From positions 428 through 64,427 of the forward strand of contig RWJK01001578.1 of the NCBI GenBank assembly GCA_004335835.1: a DNA stretch of 64,000 bases, read 5' to 3'. The stretch comes from Scenedesmus sp. ARA3 (lineage: Eukaryota; Chlorophyta; Chlorophyceae; Sphaeropleales; Scenedesmaceae). The stretch's first letter is position 1, and every line of letters starts with the position of its first letter. The notes below the pieces were generated by a model. It was given only the letters and a program-made list of their open reading frames with translations, was not told the DNA's origin and did not search any database. Both the position numbers and the translations under genes were made by a program. This document shows positions 47,301 to 57,339 of the stretch, one piece after another.

Positions 47301-47370
47301 GTCCCAGCCTCAAATGATTCAGCTGGATGCTTGATTGTTGATTCACTCCATTGCAGCAGCAGCCATCCAC
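44352..47370. other. Intergenic region, AC-rich on the plus strand
   Basis: No gene is supported. From about 44900 to 47300 the plus strand is A+C rich, so a minus-strand transcript would be GT-rich like other 3' UTRs here. No TTACA occurs between 47370 and the one at 44287-44291. It may be a long 3' UTR of the minus-strand gene to the right. The AT-richer part (about 44400-44950) probably contains the subtilase promoter, with an imperfect hairpin around 44600-44635. Confidence 0.4.
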
Positions 47371-48310
47371 CTGAGCAGCACAGCAGCGCACGGCTGCGGC
47401 CCTGCGCCTGGCGCCAGCTGCTGCATCATGGCAGCCTCCTGGCCGCTGTAAACCTGCTTCAGCAGCAGCGCAACCTGCCAGCAGCAGCAGCAGCAGCGTG
47501 CACAACATGTTTCACATGTATGTCAAAGCCATACAATGCAATCAGAAGCTTAGAAACGACCACCCCATCCCATCTGCACAAGCCAGGCATGTACAGGGCA
47601 GGCACGCAGGTGTGTGCCTGCGCGAGCAAGCTAGCAAGCTCAACAGACAAGCACTGATCTGCCAGGCCATGCTGACGCATTTCCACACACGCTGCACATC
47701 CTGCACAGGCTCCACATGGGTAGCCGTGCCGCACTCACCCGCGTGCTGTGCGTGCTGAGCTCCTGCAGGCTCCACAGCACGTGGCATGCCAGCTCATCAG
47801 CGCTGCTGCTGCTGCTGCGCTGCAGCTCCGCCAGCACGGCCTGCGGCGTGGTGAGCTGCTGCTTCAGCTCCGACATCAGCTCATCGCCCCACACGGCTTT
47901 GTAGGAGCGCCATGTCGCCCTGCAGGCAGCGGTGCAGCAGCAGGGCGGGAAGCTCACATCAGATATGTGCAATGAATCTGCAACGGTTGCTGAACAACAG
48001 AGCTGCCACTTGACCACTGCTGGTGACGCCTCTCTTCCACTTGCCGCTGCAGCAGTGCTGGGCAGAGCAGGTGCCGTGGAAGCAAACTGACCATGGCCAG
48101 GCTTGCGCAAGCCGCACCTACCATCTCTGACTCGCGCAATATGCAGCAATTATACGGCGGACTTGTGCTTTTGTATGTAACACGAACACCGTGTGGTGCC
48201 CACACAATGCTGTCAAGCTCTCCCATCAAGCGACACATCTGTTTCTCATCAGTGCAGCACGCCATCAGTTCGAACCACGACTCGCCGCATGGCGGTGCCC
48301 CTCATGATTT
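47371..48310 (-). other. Unassigned coding-like exons downstream of the CBM20 protein
   Basis: Three minus-strand blocks look coding: about 48300-48117 (GESWFELMACCTDEKQMCRL, then GELDSIVWAPHGVRVTY), 47919-47755 (ATWRSYKAVWGDELMSELKQ, then QAVLAELQ) and 47474-47371 (VALLLKQVYSGQEAAMMQQL). The last two join in phase 0. The first does not join in phase with the CBM20 exon or with the second block, and no start or stop was placed. They could be the true 3' part of the CBM20 gene with a sequence error, or a separate small gene. No family recognised. Confidence 0.4.
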
Positions 48311-48406
48311 TCAGCAGTGCTAGGGTGCCTTGTGCGACATTTAAATAGCCAACCCATGGACAATCCGTATCTGGATTTGAGAGGCGACAGCAACAACAGC
48401 AGCGGC

Positions 48407-51400
48407 TCACCGCATGGCGCTGCCCCGTATGATGTCCAGCAGGCCCTCCTCCCACACGCCAGCAGCCATCATCACACACACCAGCAGACCCTTGTGGTAC
48501 TGCTGCACATTGTGGCTGTCCAGCAGCTTGGCAGCAGCAGCAGCCTCCTCCCGTGCAGCGCTGCCGCTGCTGCTGCCCCTGCCCTGCTGCTGCTGGGCGC
48601 TGCCGCCTTCGCGGCTCTGCTGCCGCTCGCGCTTCAGGTCCTGCGGCGGCGGGGCTGTCCAGAGCTGGCTGACAAATGCATCAAATGAGAAGGGTGCACT
48701 GCTTGAAGCCGGCGGCGGCTGCTTTGCTGCTGCCACTGCCTCCACGGCATGCTTCACTTCCTCCTTCAGATCCACTGCCAGCTGATTGATCTTCTCCAGC
48801 AGCTGCTCCTGCAGCTGGCCGCTGCTGGCAGTTGCTGTTTCGCCTGCCTGGGCAGCTGCTGCTGCTACTGCAGATGCCAGGTCCGCGGCAGCTGTCCCCT
48901 GTGGGGCGGGTTTGCCATCATTCAGGACGGCATCCTGCAGGCCTGTTATGGCTGCTGTGTTAGCCACCAGCTGCTGCTGCATGCTTTCCAGGACATCATT
49001 CAGGCCATGAAGTTCAGTGCGCAGAATCTTTGACTCCTGCCTGAACTGCAGCACTTCCTGGCGCCATGTCAGCATAGCCGGACTCAGCTGCATGTTTCCT
49101 GCAAGCACGACACCAGCACCAGGACCAGCAAAGTCCAGATCCAGCGACGGCTGCACCCGACTTCCAGCTGCAGGCTCCAATACTGCTGCCAGCACGGGAA
49201 CTGGCTGAGCATCGCTGCTGCTGCTGCTGCTGCTGCCATCTTTCCACTTGATCCTCCAGCTGCTCTGCCCGGCAGAGCTGCCCGCTGCAGCTGCGTCCTC
49301 TGTGCTGCTGCTGCTGCCGGATACATCAGCCGCCTGCTGGGCCATGAGCTGCCTCTCCACCGCCCTCCAGGCAGCAGCGTCAGCATGCTCCGCATCAACA
49401 GTACCCTCAAACACTGCTGCTGCCGCCGCTGCCGCTGCTCCTGCTGCCCCCAGGCCTTGCTGGTGCAGCTGCTGCTGCTGCATCATCATCATCCAGCGTT
49501 CTGTTGCCAGCTGCGCCACCTGCTGCTGCACCTCAGCAAGCTCATCCTGCACCTCCTGCACTGCTGCTGTCACATCATTGATGCCACTGACAAGCTCAGC
49601 ACGCATCTCCAGCAGCATGCCCACAAGCTTGTTGTTGTGAGCAGCCATCTGAGCATCCAGCTGCACTGCAGCTGCCACATCAGCAGCAGCTCCAGCAGAG
49701 CTCACCACCATGCTGCTGCTGCTGCTGTCAGCTGCAGGTGCAGGAGCTGCGTACGCCGGTTCAGCTGCTGTGGCTGCAGCACCTGCTGCATCTGCAGCCG
49801 ACGGGGTGAGCTCTGCTCTCAGCGCTTGCATCAGCTGCTGAATCTGCTGCGGCGTCGGCACTCCATTGCCAGCACCGCCTGCTGCATCAACAGCAGCGGA
49901 TGCTGCTGCTACGGCATCTTCCTCGGTCCTAGCAGACCCCAGCTCTGCTTTCATGGCCTGCAGCAGCATGTCTATCTGCTGCTGCGAGATACCTCCTGCT
50001 GGCGCTGCAGCGCTGTCACGAGGTGGTGGCTGCATCTGGCTCTGCTGGTCCAGCTCCAACACACTCCACAGCTCATCAGCAGCCTGTGCTGCTGCCACTG
50101 CAGCAGCTGGCTCAACTGGGCCAGAAGCAGTCTCAGCTGCCACTTGCGCTGCTTCTATCAGCTGCTGCTGGCGGCGCCGCCCCTCGGTGGCATCGGGCTG
50201 CAGTAGCAACTGCACAGCACACAGACATGCGGGCACATTCACAAGTCACAGAAAATGGCATTGCTTGCACTCGTTGTGCAAGGACGTGTTATCATGCACG
50301 CCGTGTGTGTGCTTTGTGTGAGCAGCTGCCATGGCTGCGCTAGCTCAACACAGACCTCAAAAAGCAGCTACCCACGCAGCAGCCAGCTGTCCTGCAAGCT
50401 TACAGCAGCATCTATGGCAGTGCGCAAGCAGCGCACTGTCAGCTGTCCAACCGCGACAATTCTACGGCACCGTCAGCTGTATGAGCACTCGTGGCCTCGC
50501 CTCCAGTGTCTCTGTGTCCCCAGTCTCGCCCCACTGGCCTGCCACTTGCATCTCTGCTGCAGTGGCAGGCACCTCCAGCGTGCGGTTGTTGCCAGGCTCC
50601 CACTCCATCTCCCCAGACCTGCGCAAGCACGCAAGTATCAGACATACACTGGGTGTGTGAGCACAGTACTCAGCACACAAGGCTGACCAGGCGTGGGAAG
50701 GTGCCATGGCGAACAGCCGTGCTTGCGGGACCACATGCCAAAGATCAAAGGCGTCGTGACGAGTGCGTAGAGGCTTTGGCTGACACGGGCATCGTTGGCA
50801 GACACAGCCTCACACTGACTCAAGCCAGTAGAGCAGCTCAAGGCTCACCTGTGCACCACCACAAACTTGAACTCGTGGCTGCCTGCCGCCAGCTCAGCAT
50901 ACGCCGTCCACTTGTGGCCCTCATGCCACTTCATGTCAGGGCCCTGCTCAGCATCCCAGGCCCCCAGACACTCAGGGCGGCCTACTAGCCGCAGCTTCTG
51001 GCCATACTCAACGGCTCGCACAATGCTGAATCGCAGGCTGGCGAGACGCGGGGTGGTGCTGCCGCCGCTACCTTGAAACAGCGCCTGGAAGCTCTGCACG
51101 GGGCCGCTGTTGCTGCTGAACTCGCGCTTGTTGCTGCCGTTGCTGGCGGCTGCGTTGTCGGCTTCAGTTTGGCGGTTCTTGAGCGAGTTGCGCCAGGAGA
51201 CAGGCAGCTCGTGTGCCTGCTGGTCACGCAGCGGGGGTACGCCCTGAACCCTGCTGCGGGGCCTGCTGCTGCAGATGCGCATTGCTGGCAGTGGGAGTGC
51301 ACTGCGCCTGGCAGCAGGTCCTAGCCATGTTGATGAGTGCAGCAGGGTGCGGGCAGCATGGTTCCTGCTGCTGCTGCTGCCGCTGCTGCTGCTGCCAGTG

Positions 51401-51468
51401 CTGCTGCCAGTGCTACTGCAATTGGCACCTGCCCGTCCTGCAGGGCACAAAAGATGCATTGCCTGCAT
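48407..51468 (-). CDS. Plastid-targeted starch-binding CBM20 protein with long coiled-coil region (SAGA-like layout)
   Basis: Likely starch-binding structural protein of the chloroplast. Exons 51468-50849, 50618 to about 50480, and 50209-48411 (or to an in-frame TGA at 48407-48409), about 850 residues. The N-terminus is Ser/Arg-rich without acidic residues, as in algal transit peptides. The CBM20 domain (about residues 140-235) has the hallmark aromatics: LGAWDAEQGPDMKWHEGHKW, HEFKFVVVH, and after the first intron MEWEPGNNRTLEVP. The rest is Ala/Gln/Ser-rich with helical heptads (NDVTAAVQEVQDELAEVQQQ; KILRTELHGLNDVLESM; LEKINQLAVDLKEEV). Three related repeats are IDMLLQAMKAEL, IQQLMQALRAEL and LVGMLLEMRAEL. 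N-terminal CBM20 plus coiled coil is the layout of Chlamydomonas SAGA1/SAGA2. SWRNSL and TWRQEV resemble the W-R-x-x-hydrophobic Rubisco-binding motif but lack its leading Asp/Asn. The end of exon 2 has two possible donors in the same phase. Confidence 0.72.
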
Positions 51469-52030
51469 ATTGAGAGAGAGTTCTCCTGCAGGTGGACTGC
51501 ACGCTCACTTTGTGCTGCACGCTTTCAACGGATGGCACCCGCTGCAAAGAAGCAGGACTGGACTGGCTGCGTGCCCAAAGAAATTGGCTCATAAAAACTC
51601 ACCCCGAGGACAGCGCATGGCCTGCATAGAACAGCTAGCTGTGATTACGGGTGAAGCCTCTCACTACGTCAGCAAGAGCCGAACGGAGGATGCATTGTAG
51701 CAAGCAGCACACCGTAAGATCAACTCTCGTAAATGCTCAACCTTGCGCAGCATTGCCTGAATTAAGGCTTGCTCAGGTTCTCCGCATGGTTGTCTCGAAG
51801 GTGAAGGGGCGGTGTCACTGTATTGACCACAGTCGCATGCACGCACACCAGCCTCTGTTCTGATCAGGCAGCTTTAGGACGGTCAGACCATTTTGTGAGG
51901 CGTTATTTGGTATTCGCGCTCAGCCCGCATATGCTGTACGTTTGCACAAACCTTGGCATTTATGGCGTTGCGGTCAGCTATAAGTGGCTGCTCATGATGT
52001 GAGCAGAGCAAATAATCACGTTCCAATAGG
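51469..52030. promoter_or_regulatory. Divergent promoter region between the CBM20 gene and the kinase gene
   Basis: About 560 bases between divergent start codons, less GC-rich than the flanking exons and without repeats. No specific element recognised. Confidence 0.45.
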
Positions 52031-53176
52031 ATGGACGTGGCTCGAGGTGGCCAGGAGGGGGGCAGGCCCAAGAAGCGGACTGGCACCTCCAAGTATGATT
52101 TCTTCAAGGTGATCATAGCTTCGCATGATCTTGGCTTTGTAAAGCAAACTCACACCTTTTTGGTTTCAGCTTGGCTCCAAGATAGCTTCGACAGCCGCAG
52201 CTAGCACACTACACAGCAGCGCAGCTGATGGGGCTGTGTACTGCTGCAGGTCAAGGTGTGGCTGGGTGAAAACATGGACCACTACTATGTGCTGTCCCGT
52301 TTCCTGATTTGCCGCATGCTTACCGTCACCAAGATACCTTACATCAAGGTGCGCTGGACACAGACAGCGTGTGGTGCAGCACTGGTTGACCTGCAGCATT
52401 TTGATCAACGTGGTCACTTTGTTGATGGTTGTGCCCACAAAGAAGCAGCAATCAGCTGGCTCGTTGCAGACAGCACAAGCATACCAGTTGGGCCTCAGGG
52501 CTAGCAGTGCCTAGTCATGCTCGTCAACAGCATCCTGGCACAAGAGGCGTCTCGTTGATCGAAGTGGCCTCGTTCCTGCAGGCTGTCAAGATTGCACTGG
52601 AGACGAAGAAGTATTTGGTGGACAACAACTTGCAGGATGTCACGCAGGTGCGGGCGCAGCAGAAGCAGCAGCATGATGCAGTGGTGCATTACACTTCTCA
52701 CTGAGCTACGGGCAGCAGTGTGCCCAATAGCAGGGCATCAGCAGGCAAGCACAGCACACTGGATTAGGGGTGCTGTAACCAGCTGCATCTGCTCAGTGTC
52801 AGCGCTTGCATAAGCGGTCCTTCTTGGCTCTTGTGCTTCTGCTGTTGTGGCTGCCCCACGAATCTTTTGACCTGCTGGCACGTGCAGACGGAGCTGGAAA
52901 CCGTTCTGTTCAGCATCATCCGCGCAAAGGGCTTCGACGAGCAGTACATCGACTGCTACAGGATGGTGACGCAGTTCTACCAGCAGCGGCAGCCGCTCTG
53001 CATCATCATCTGCGGCACAGCTTGGACTGGTGAGCCCAGCAGTGGCGAGATCTGGCAGCAGAGCAGCAGGCCAGGCAGCACACATCAATGACTGCGTCCC
53101 AGCAGCAGCAGCAGCAGCAGATGCAGCAGCGGCAGCAGCAGCAGATGCAGCAGCAGCAGATGCAGCAGCAGCAGAT

Positions 53177-53209
<33 letters not shown>

Positions 53210-56200
53210 CTGGGGCACATTGCTGGCTAGCATTGGCCTGGAGGAAGGTCTCCTGCAGAGAGCGGATGCCAGAAGTGGTGGAGACAGTGAAAGCGACCAT
53301 TGCAGCTGTCGCATGCTGCGCAACATCCTGATGCGTGGCCTTTACTTTCGAAACATGTGATGCTTTGTTGCTGGCTGTGCAGGGAAGTCCACCATCGCAC
53401 AGCAGCTGGCGTCACGCATCAACATCCCAAACGTCATGCAGACAGACGTCATTTATGAGGTAGGCGTCCGGCAGCAGTGTCAACCCTCTGTGCGATAAAC
53501 AACACCAACACATCCAGCAAGTTAGTATCATGGCTTCACATGGTGATGTCATCCTGCAGTGTCAGAGCCCGTGCAGTCAAACAGTCAGCGACACATACAG
53601 CAAGCACTTGCTGCACAGCAGCATCTGCATCCAACCTGAGCTGCCCCGAATGACAGCGCACCTGTTCACCCACTGCCACTGCTGCAGCTGCTGCGTGCCG
53701 GTGGTGACAGCCCGCTGCACGCCACGCCGCTGTGGTGCCGGCCTGGGCTGAGCGATGCTGGCCTGGTGGCGGAGTTCAGGCGGGAGGCGCGCGTGGTGCG
53801 CAAGGGCATGGACGGCGACCTCATCAAGGTGACGGCTTGCAAACTGTTCTACAGGTGGTTTGAAATGTCCAAAATGTCCAAACAGATGCCCTGGAAGGCA
53901 TGGGCTGAAGGGCTGGTGCAGTGTGCTTATCCAGAGCAAGCTGCAGGAGCACAGCAGCAGAGCGATGCTGCAGTTCGATGAGGCAGCATTAGCCTGCGCG
54001 CGTGCCAGGCTTGACCCCATCAAATCCTGGCATGCATTGCTCCGGCGTGTGAGCCGCGCTGCCTGCTGCTGCTGCTGTTGCCGCAGACGCTGACTGACGG
54101 CAAGCCCATCATCATTGAGGGCGCCCACCTGGACCCCGGGCTGTACATCCAGGACTTCCAGCGGCGCGGCATCATCATGCTGCCTGCACGGCCAGCAGCA
54201 GCCATCAGCCCGACACGCACAGCACGCACAGCAGCAGCAGCAGCAGCCAGTGACCTGCAGACGCCGCAGGCTGCTGGGTTCAGGCGCAGCTTGACGTCTG
54301 CGCCTCGCAGGAGTGCTGCAGCGGAGGCGGCGGCAGCTGCTGCTGCTGCTGGCGTGCCGGACAGCAGCGACAGCGCTGGGGCAAGCAACTCCAGGCTGAG
54401 CCTGGCAGGCAGGAGCTGGTCAGCAGGCCATGAGCTGCCTGCAGGGCCTGGTACATCAGCTGCTGGCAGTGCTGCTGCTGCTGCTGCTGCTGGCAGAGGC
54501 AGGCTGCCAGCAGTGGTGGAGCTTGGAAGCAGCCAGTGCACAAGCAACGGCGCCAGAACCCAGCAGCAGCAGCAGCAGCTGGCAACGGACCTGCACCTGC
54601 AGGGACAACAACAGAAGGTGCAGCAGCAGGAGCATCTGCAGGACCAGCAGCAGCAGCAGTGGCAGCAGTCTGGGGTAGAAGCAGCAAGCAGCAATAAGGC
54701 ACAGCTGCCCCGGCAGCAGCAACTGGGTGCAGAGGGGCATGACTGGCTGCCAGGCAGCAACATTGCACAGACTGAAAACGTAGCAGTAGCACAGGCAGCA
54801 CCACATAGCAGCGACAGCACTTGCCATTCCTCGCAGCAGCAGCATCCATCAGTCCAGAGCAGCAAAAGTCCCGCAGCAGCAGGTTTGGGAAACGGGACCC
54901 AGGAGGCAGCAGCAGATGCTGCAGACCGGGCTGCTGCTAGCACACACAGCAGCGACCTCAAACAGTCGCAGGCTGCATCACTGCATGCAGCAGCAGCAGC
55001 AGCAGCTGGCGAGGGCACGCTGTCACACCAGCAACAAGAAGCACAGCTGCAGGCGTCAGCACACTCCAGGCCCGCCAGCCCCTCCACGCCTCCTGCTGTC
55101 ATCATGCTTGATGAGCTGCAGGTCTGTGCAGCAACAGCAGAGGCAGTGGCCCTGCTGCAGCACAGGCAGCACTACCAGCAGCAGCAGCAGCAGCAGCAGC
55201 AGGGGTTGGGTCCGCCTGGCAGCCCCTATTCTAACATAGGCAGTGAAGGCGGCCCTACTGGCGGCTCTCCTGCACTTAGCTTGGAGCACTCCACCACAGA
55301 GGTGGTCAGCAGGCAGCCATCCTGCTGCTCCCCACTACTGAGCCAGGAGCCCTCTGCTCCTGACATCAGCAGCGCTGTTTGTGCTGCCGGCAGCAACAGC
55401 AGCAGCAGCGGGCCGGCACTGCCAGGTAGCGCAAGCCCACTCAACGGCAGCACGTCTGCTGTGCACCGGCTCAGCCGCAGCAACTCATGGCAGCAGCTGC
55501 AGCCGGCAGAGCAGGCGCAGCAGCAGCGGCAAGCGCACGGCGTGGCCCCAGACCTGGTAGCATTGAGTTTGCTGGAACAGCAGCAGCGGCAGCAGCAGCA
55601 TGCCAGTGCACATGTGCAGCAGCTCTGGGATAATGCCAACCAGCAGCAGCAGCAGCAGCAGCAGGCAGAGCAAGGCAGCAGTGCTCCTGCTGGCAGTTCT
55701 GCAGCAGCTGCTGAGCAGGGGCAGAGCATGCTGGGGTCAGACAGCGGCATGAATGGCACAGTCTTGGCCAGCAGTGCTGCTGAGTCAGCAAGTCTGGAAG
55801 CAGATCTGCTGCACATGCTGCAGCAGCAAGGCAGCCAGCAGGCAAGCTCGATGGGCTCCCCCAAACTGCAGCAGCAGCAGCAGCAGCGGTCTGGTTTGCC
55901 GCCACTGCCCCCTCAGCAGCCTCGCAGCCCACTGGCAGCCAGGTCGCGATTGGAGGAGAGCCAGCAGCAAAATGGCATTGTTGACAGCAGTCGAGCAACT
56001 GCAGCAGAGGGTGGAGCAGCAGCTGCTGGTGCTGCTGCTGGCAAAGACGCTGGTGCTGCTGCTGGTGCTGGTATTGCTTCACAGTCTGCTGCGTGTTGCA
56101 GCCCGGCTGATGCCCAGCAGCAGCAGCAGCAGGCCAGCTCACACAGGCATGACATTGACAGTGAGCAGGCGCAGCGTCCGCTGTTTGTGCCTGTGCTGGT

Positions 56201-56645
56201 CTACATGGATGAGGCGGACCATGTGCTGATGCAGGAGGAGGCCCTGGCACACCTGGGCATGTTCAACAGCAGCAGCAGCAGCAGCAGCAGCAATAATGAT
56301 GCAGCAGGGCCTTCACAAGCAGGTGGACAGGCAAGCACAGCAGCAGCAGCAGATAGTGACGGGGTTTGCACCAGTAGCAGTGCAGCAGCCGGAGCCCATT
56401 CAGCAATCGGCAGCAGCAGCAGCAGCAGTGGCCAGGGTGGCAGCAGCAGTGCGGCAGTGCCTGTGAGTGGCGGCGAGGCACTGCGGCGTATGCGGCTCTT
56501 GCAGGAGTATCTGTGTGCATATGAGGCACAGGGCCTGCCTGTGGTCAAAGTTACATATGGCAACTTTGGGGAAGCGCTGGATAAGCTGCACGAGTACATC
56601 CTGCAGTGCATCAAGTGTGCTATGACAGAATCTGCGCAGCTGTAG
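52031..56645 (+). CDS. LPA1-like / 2-phosphoglycerate kinase-type P-loop protein with a giant low-complexity insertion
   Basis: P-loop kinase family linked in plants to phytic acid levels; the true substrate is unproven. Exons 52031-52108, 52250-52348, 52582-52647, 52888-53029, 53383-53459, 53688-53828, about 53935-53982, 54087-56645; about 1069 residues. N-terminal VKVWLGENMDHYYVLSRFL and AVKIALETKKYLVDNN resemble the LPA1 N-terminal module. Walker A is GTAWTGKST, split by a phase-1 intron, then RINIPNVMQTDVIYE, EARVVRKGMDGDLIK and KPIIIEGAHLDPGLY. The core resumes only after about 660 residues at RPLFVPVLVYMDEADHVLM and RMRLLQEYLCAYEAQGLPVV. The insertion (54190-56180) is Ser/Ala/Gln-rich with many poly-Gln runs and stays open throughout, so it is translated. 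Exon 7 (SKLQEHSSRAMLQFDE) joins in phase only with a GC donor at 53983; that junction is uncertain. Confidence 0.8.
53098..53208 (+). repeat. CAG/ATGCAG minisatellite in a kinase intron
   Basis: Within the intron 53030-53382, short CAG runs alternate with ATGCAG, giving an irregular 12-base periodicity. Confidence 0.85.
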
Positions 56646-57339
56646 TGCATCTGGTAGCCTCCAGGCTGGATGTGCTGTTGAAAAGTTTTGTTGTTGCTAT
56701 AGTATGCTGCACTTCACTATGCAGTGGTGTGTCGTTTCACAAGTAGTACTGTCGTCACCTTTCACCTGCTACCTTACACAGTGACTGCCGCCTGCTATCT
56801 TCATGGTGGGCTGCTTAATCCATGTTGCTGTATGGAGACAGCTGTGCGAAGGCCCTTTTTTCTAACAGGCTGTTCGTGATCATATACCAGCAACAGGGGC
56901 TGCTCAAAAGGCTACAACGTGTGCAGCGCCAGCCAGGGTGTACTGCTTGGTGGTGTACTGCTAAGACACCTAGGCATGAACGTGAAAGCACATGCTGTGC
57001 TTGGACTACAGTCTGAAATTCAGCATCATCTTGCCTTTCTTTTAGTCTATGGGGATCCGCCATCTCTGAGATGACAGCTGTTGATCACAGAATCACGATG
57101 AACAGCTGAGCTGGGGTTGTGCTGAACAGAGAGAGGGTTTCGAAGACAATCCCTGCGCTGTGCCAGCTCGTGTTTTGGATACGACGCTGTCACCTTCAAA
57201 AACGTTTTGTGTAGCGACTTCAGCAAGCAAGCCTTGCACAACTCCATCTCTGCTTCTACCTTCCAGCGTGATCGCGCGTGTGCTTGCTCTGCGGCAGCTC
57301 AATCTATTATCGGAGCACAATACATACGCTTCTTCAAAA
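56646..57339. other. Intergenic region: kinase 3' UTR and promoter of next gene
   Basis: No TGTAA was found between the kinase stop and 57339. Open frames are short and unrecognised. No gene seen. Confidence 0.45.

Noticed and set aside
49385..50206. 273-residue plus-strand frame
   Set aside because: Antisense of the CBM20 coiled-coil exon; repeats alone keep it open.
54020..55105. 361-residue Cys/Ser-rich minus-strand frame
   Set aside because: Antisense of the CAG-repeat kinase exon; poly-Cys/Leu content is the complement of poly-Gln.
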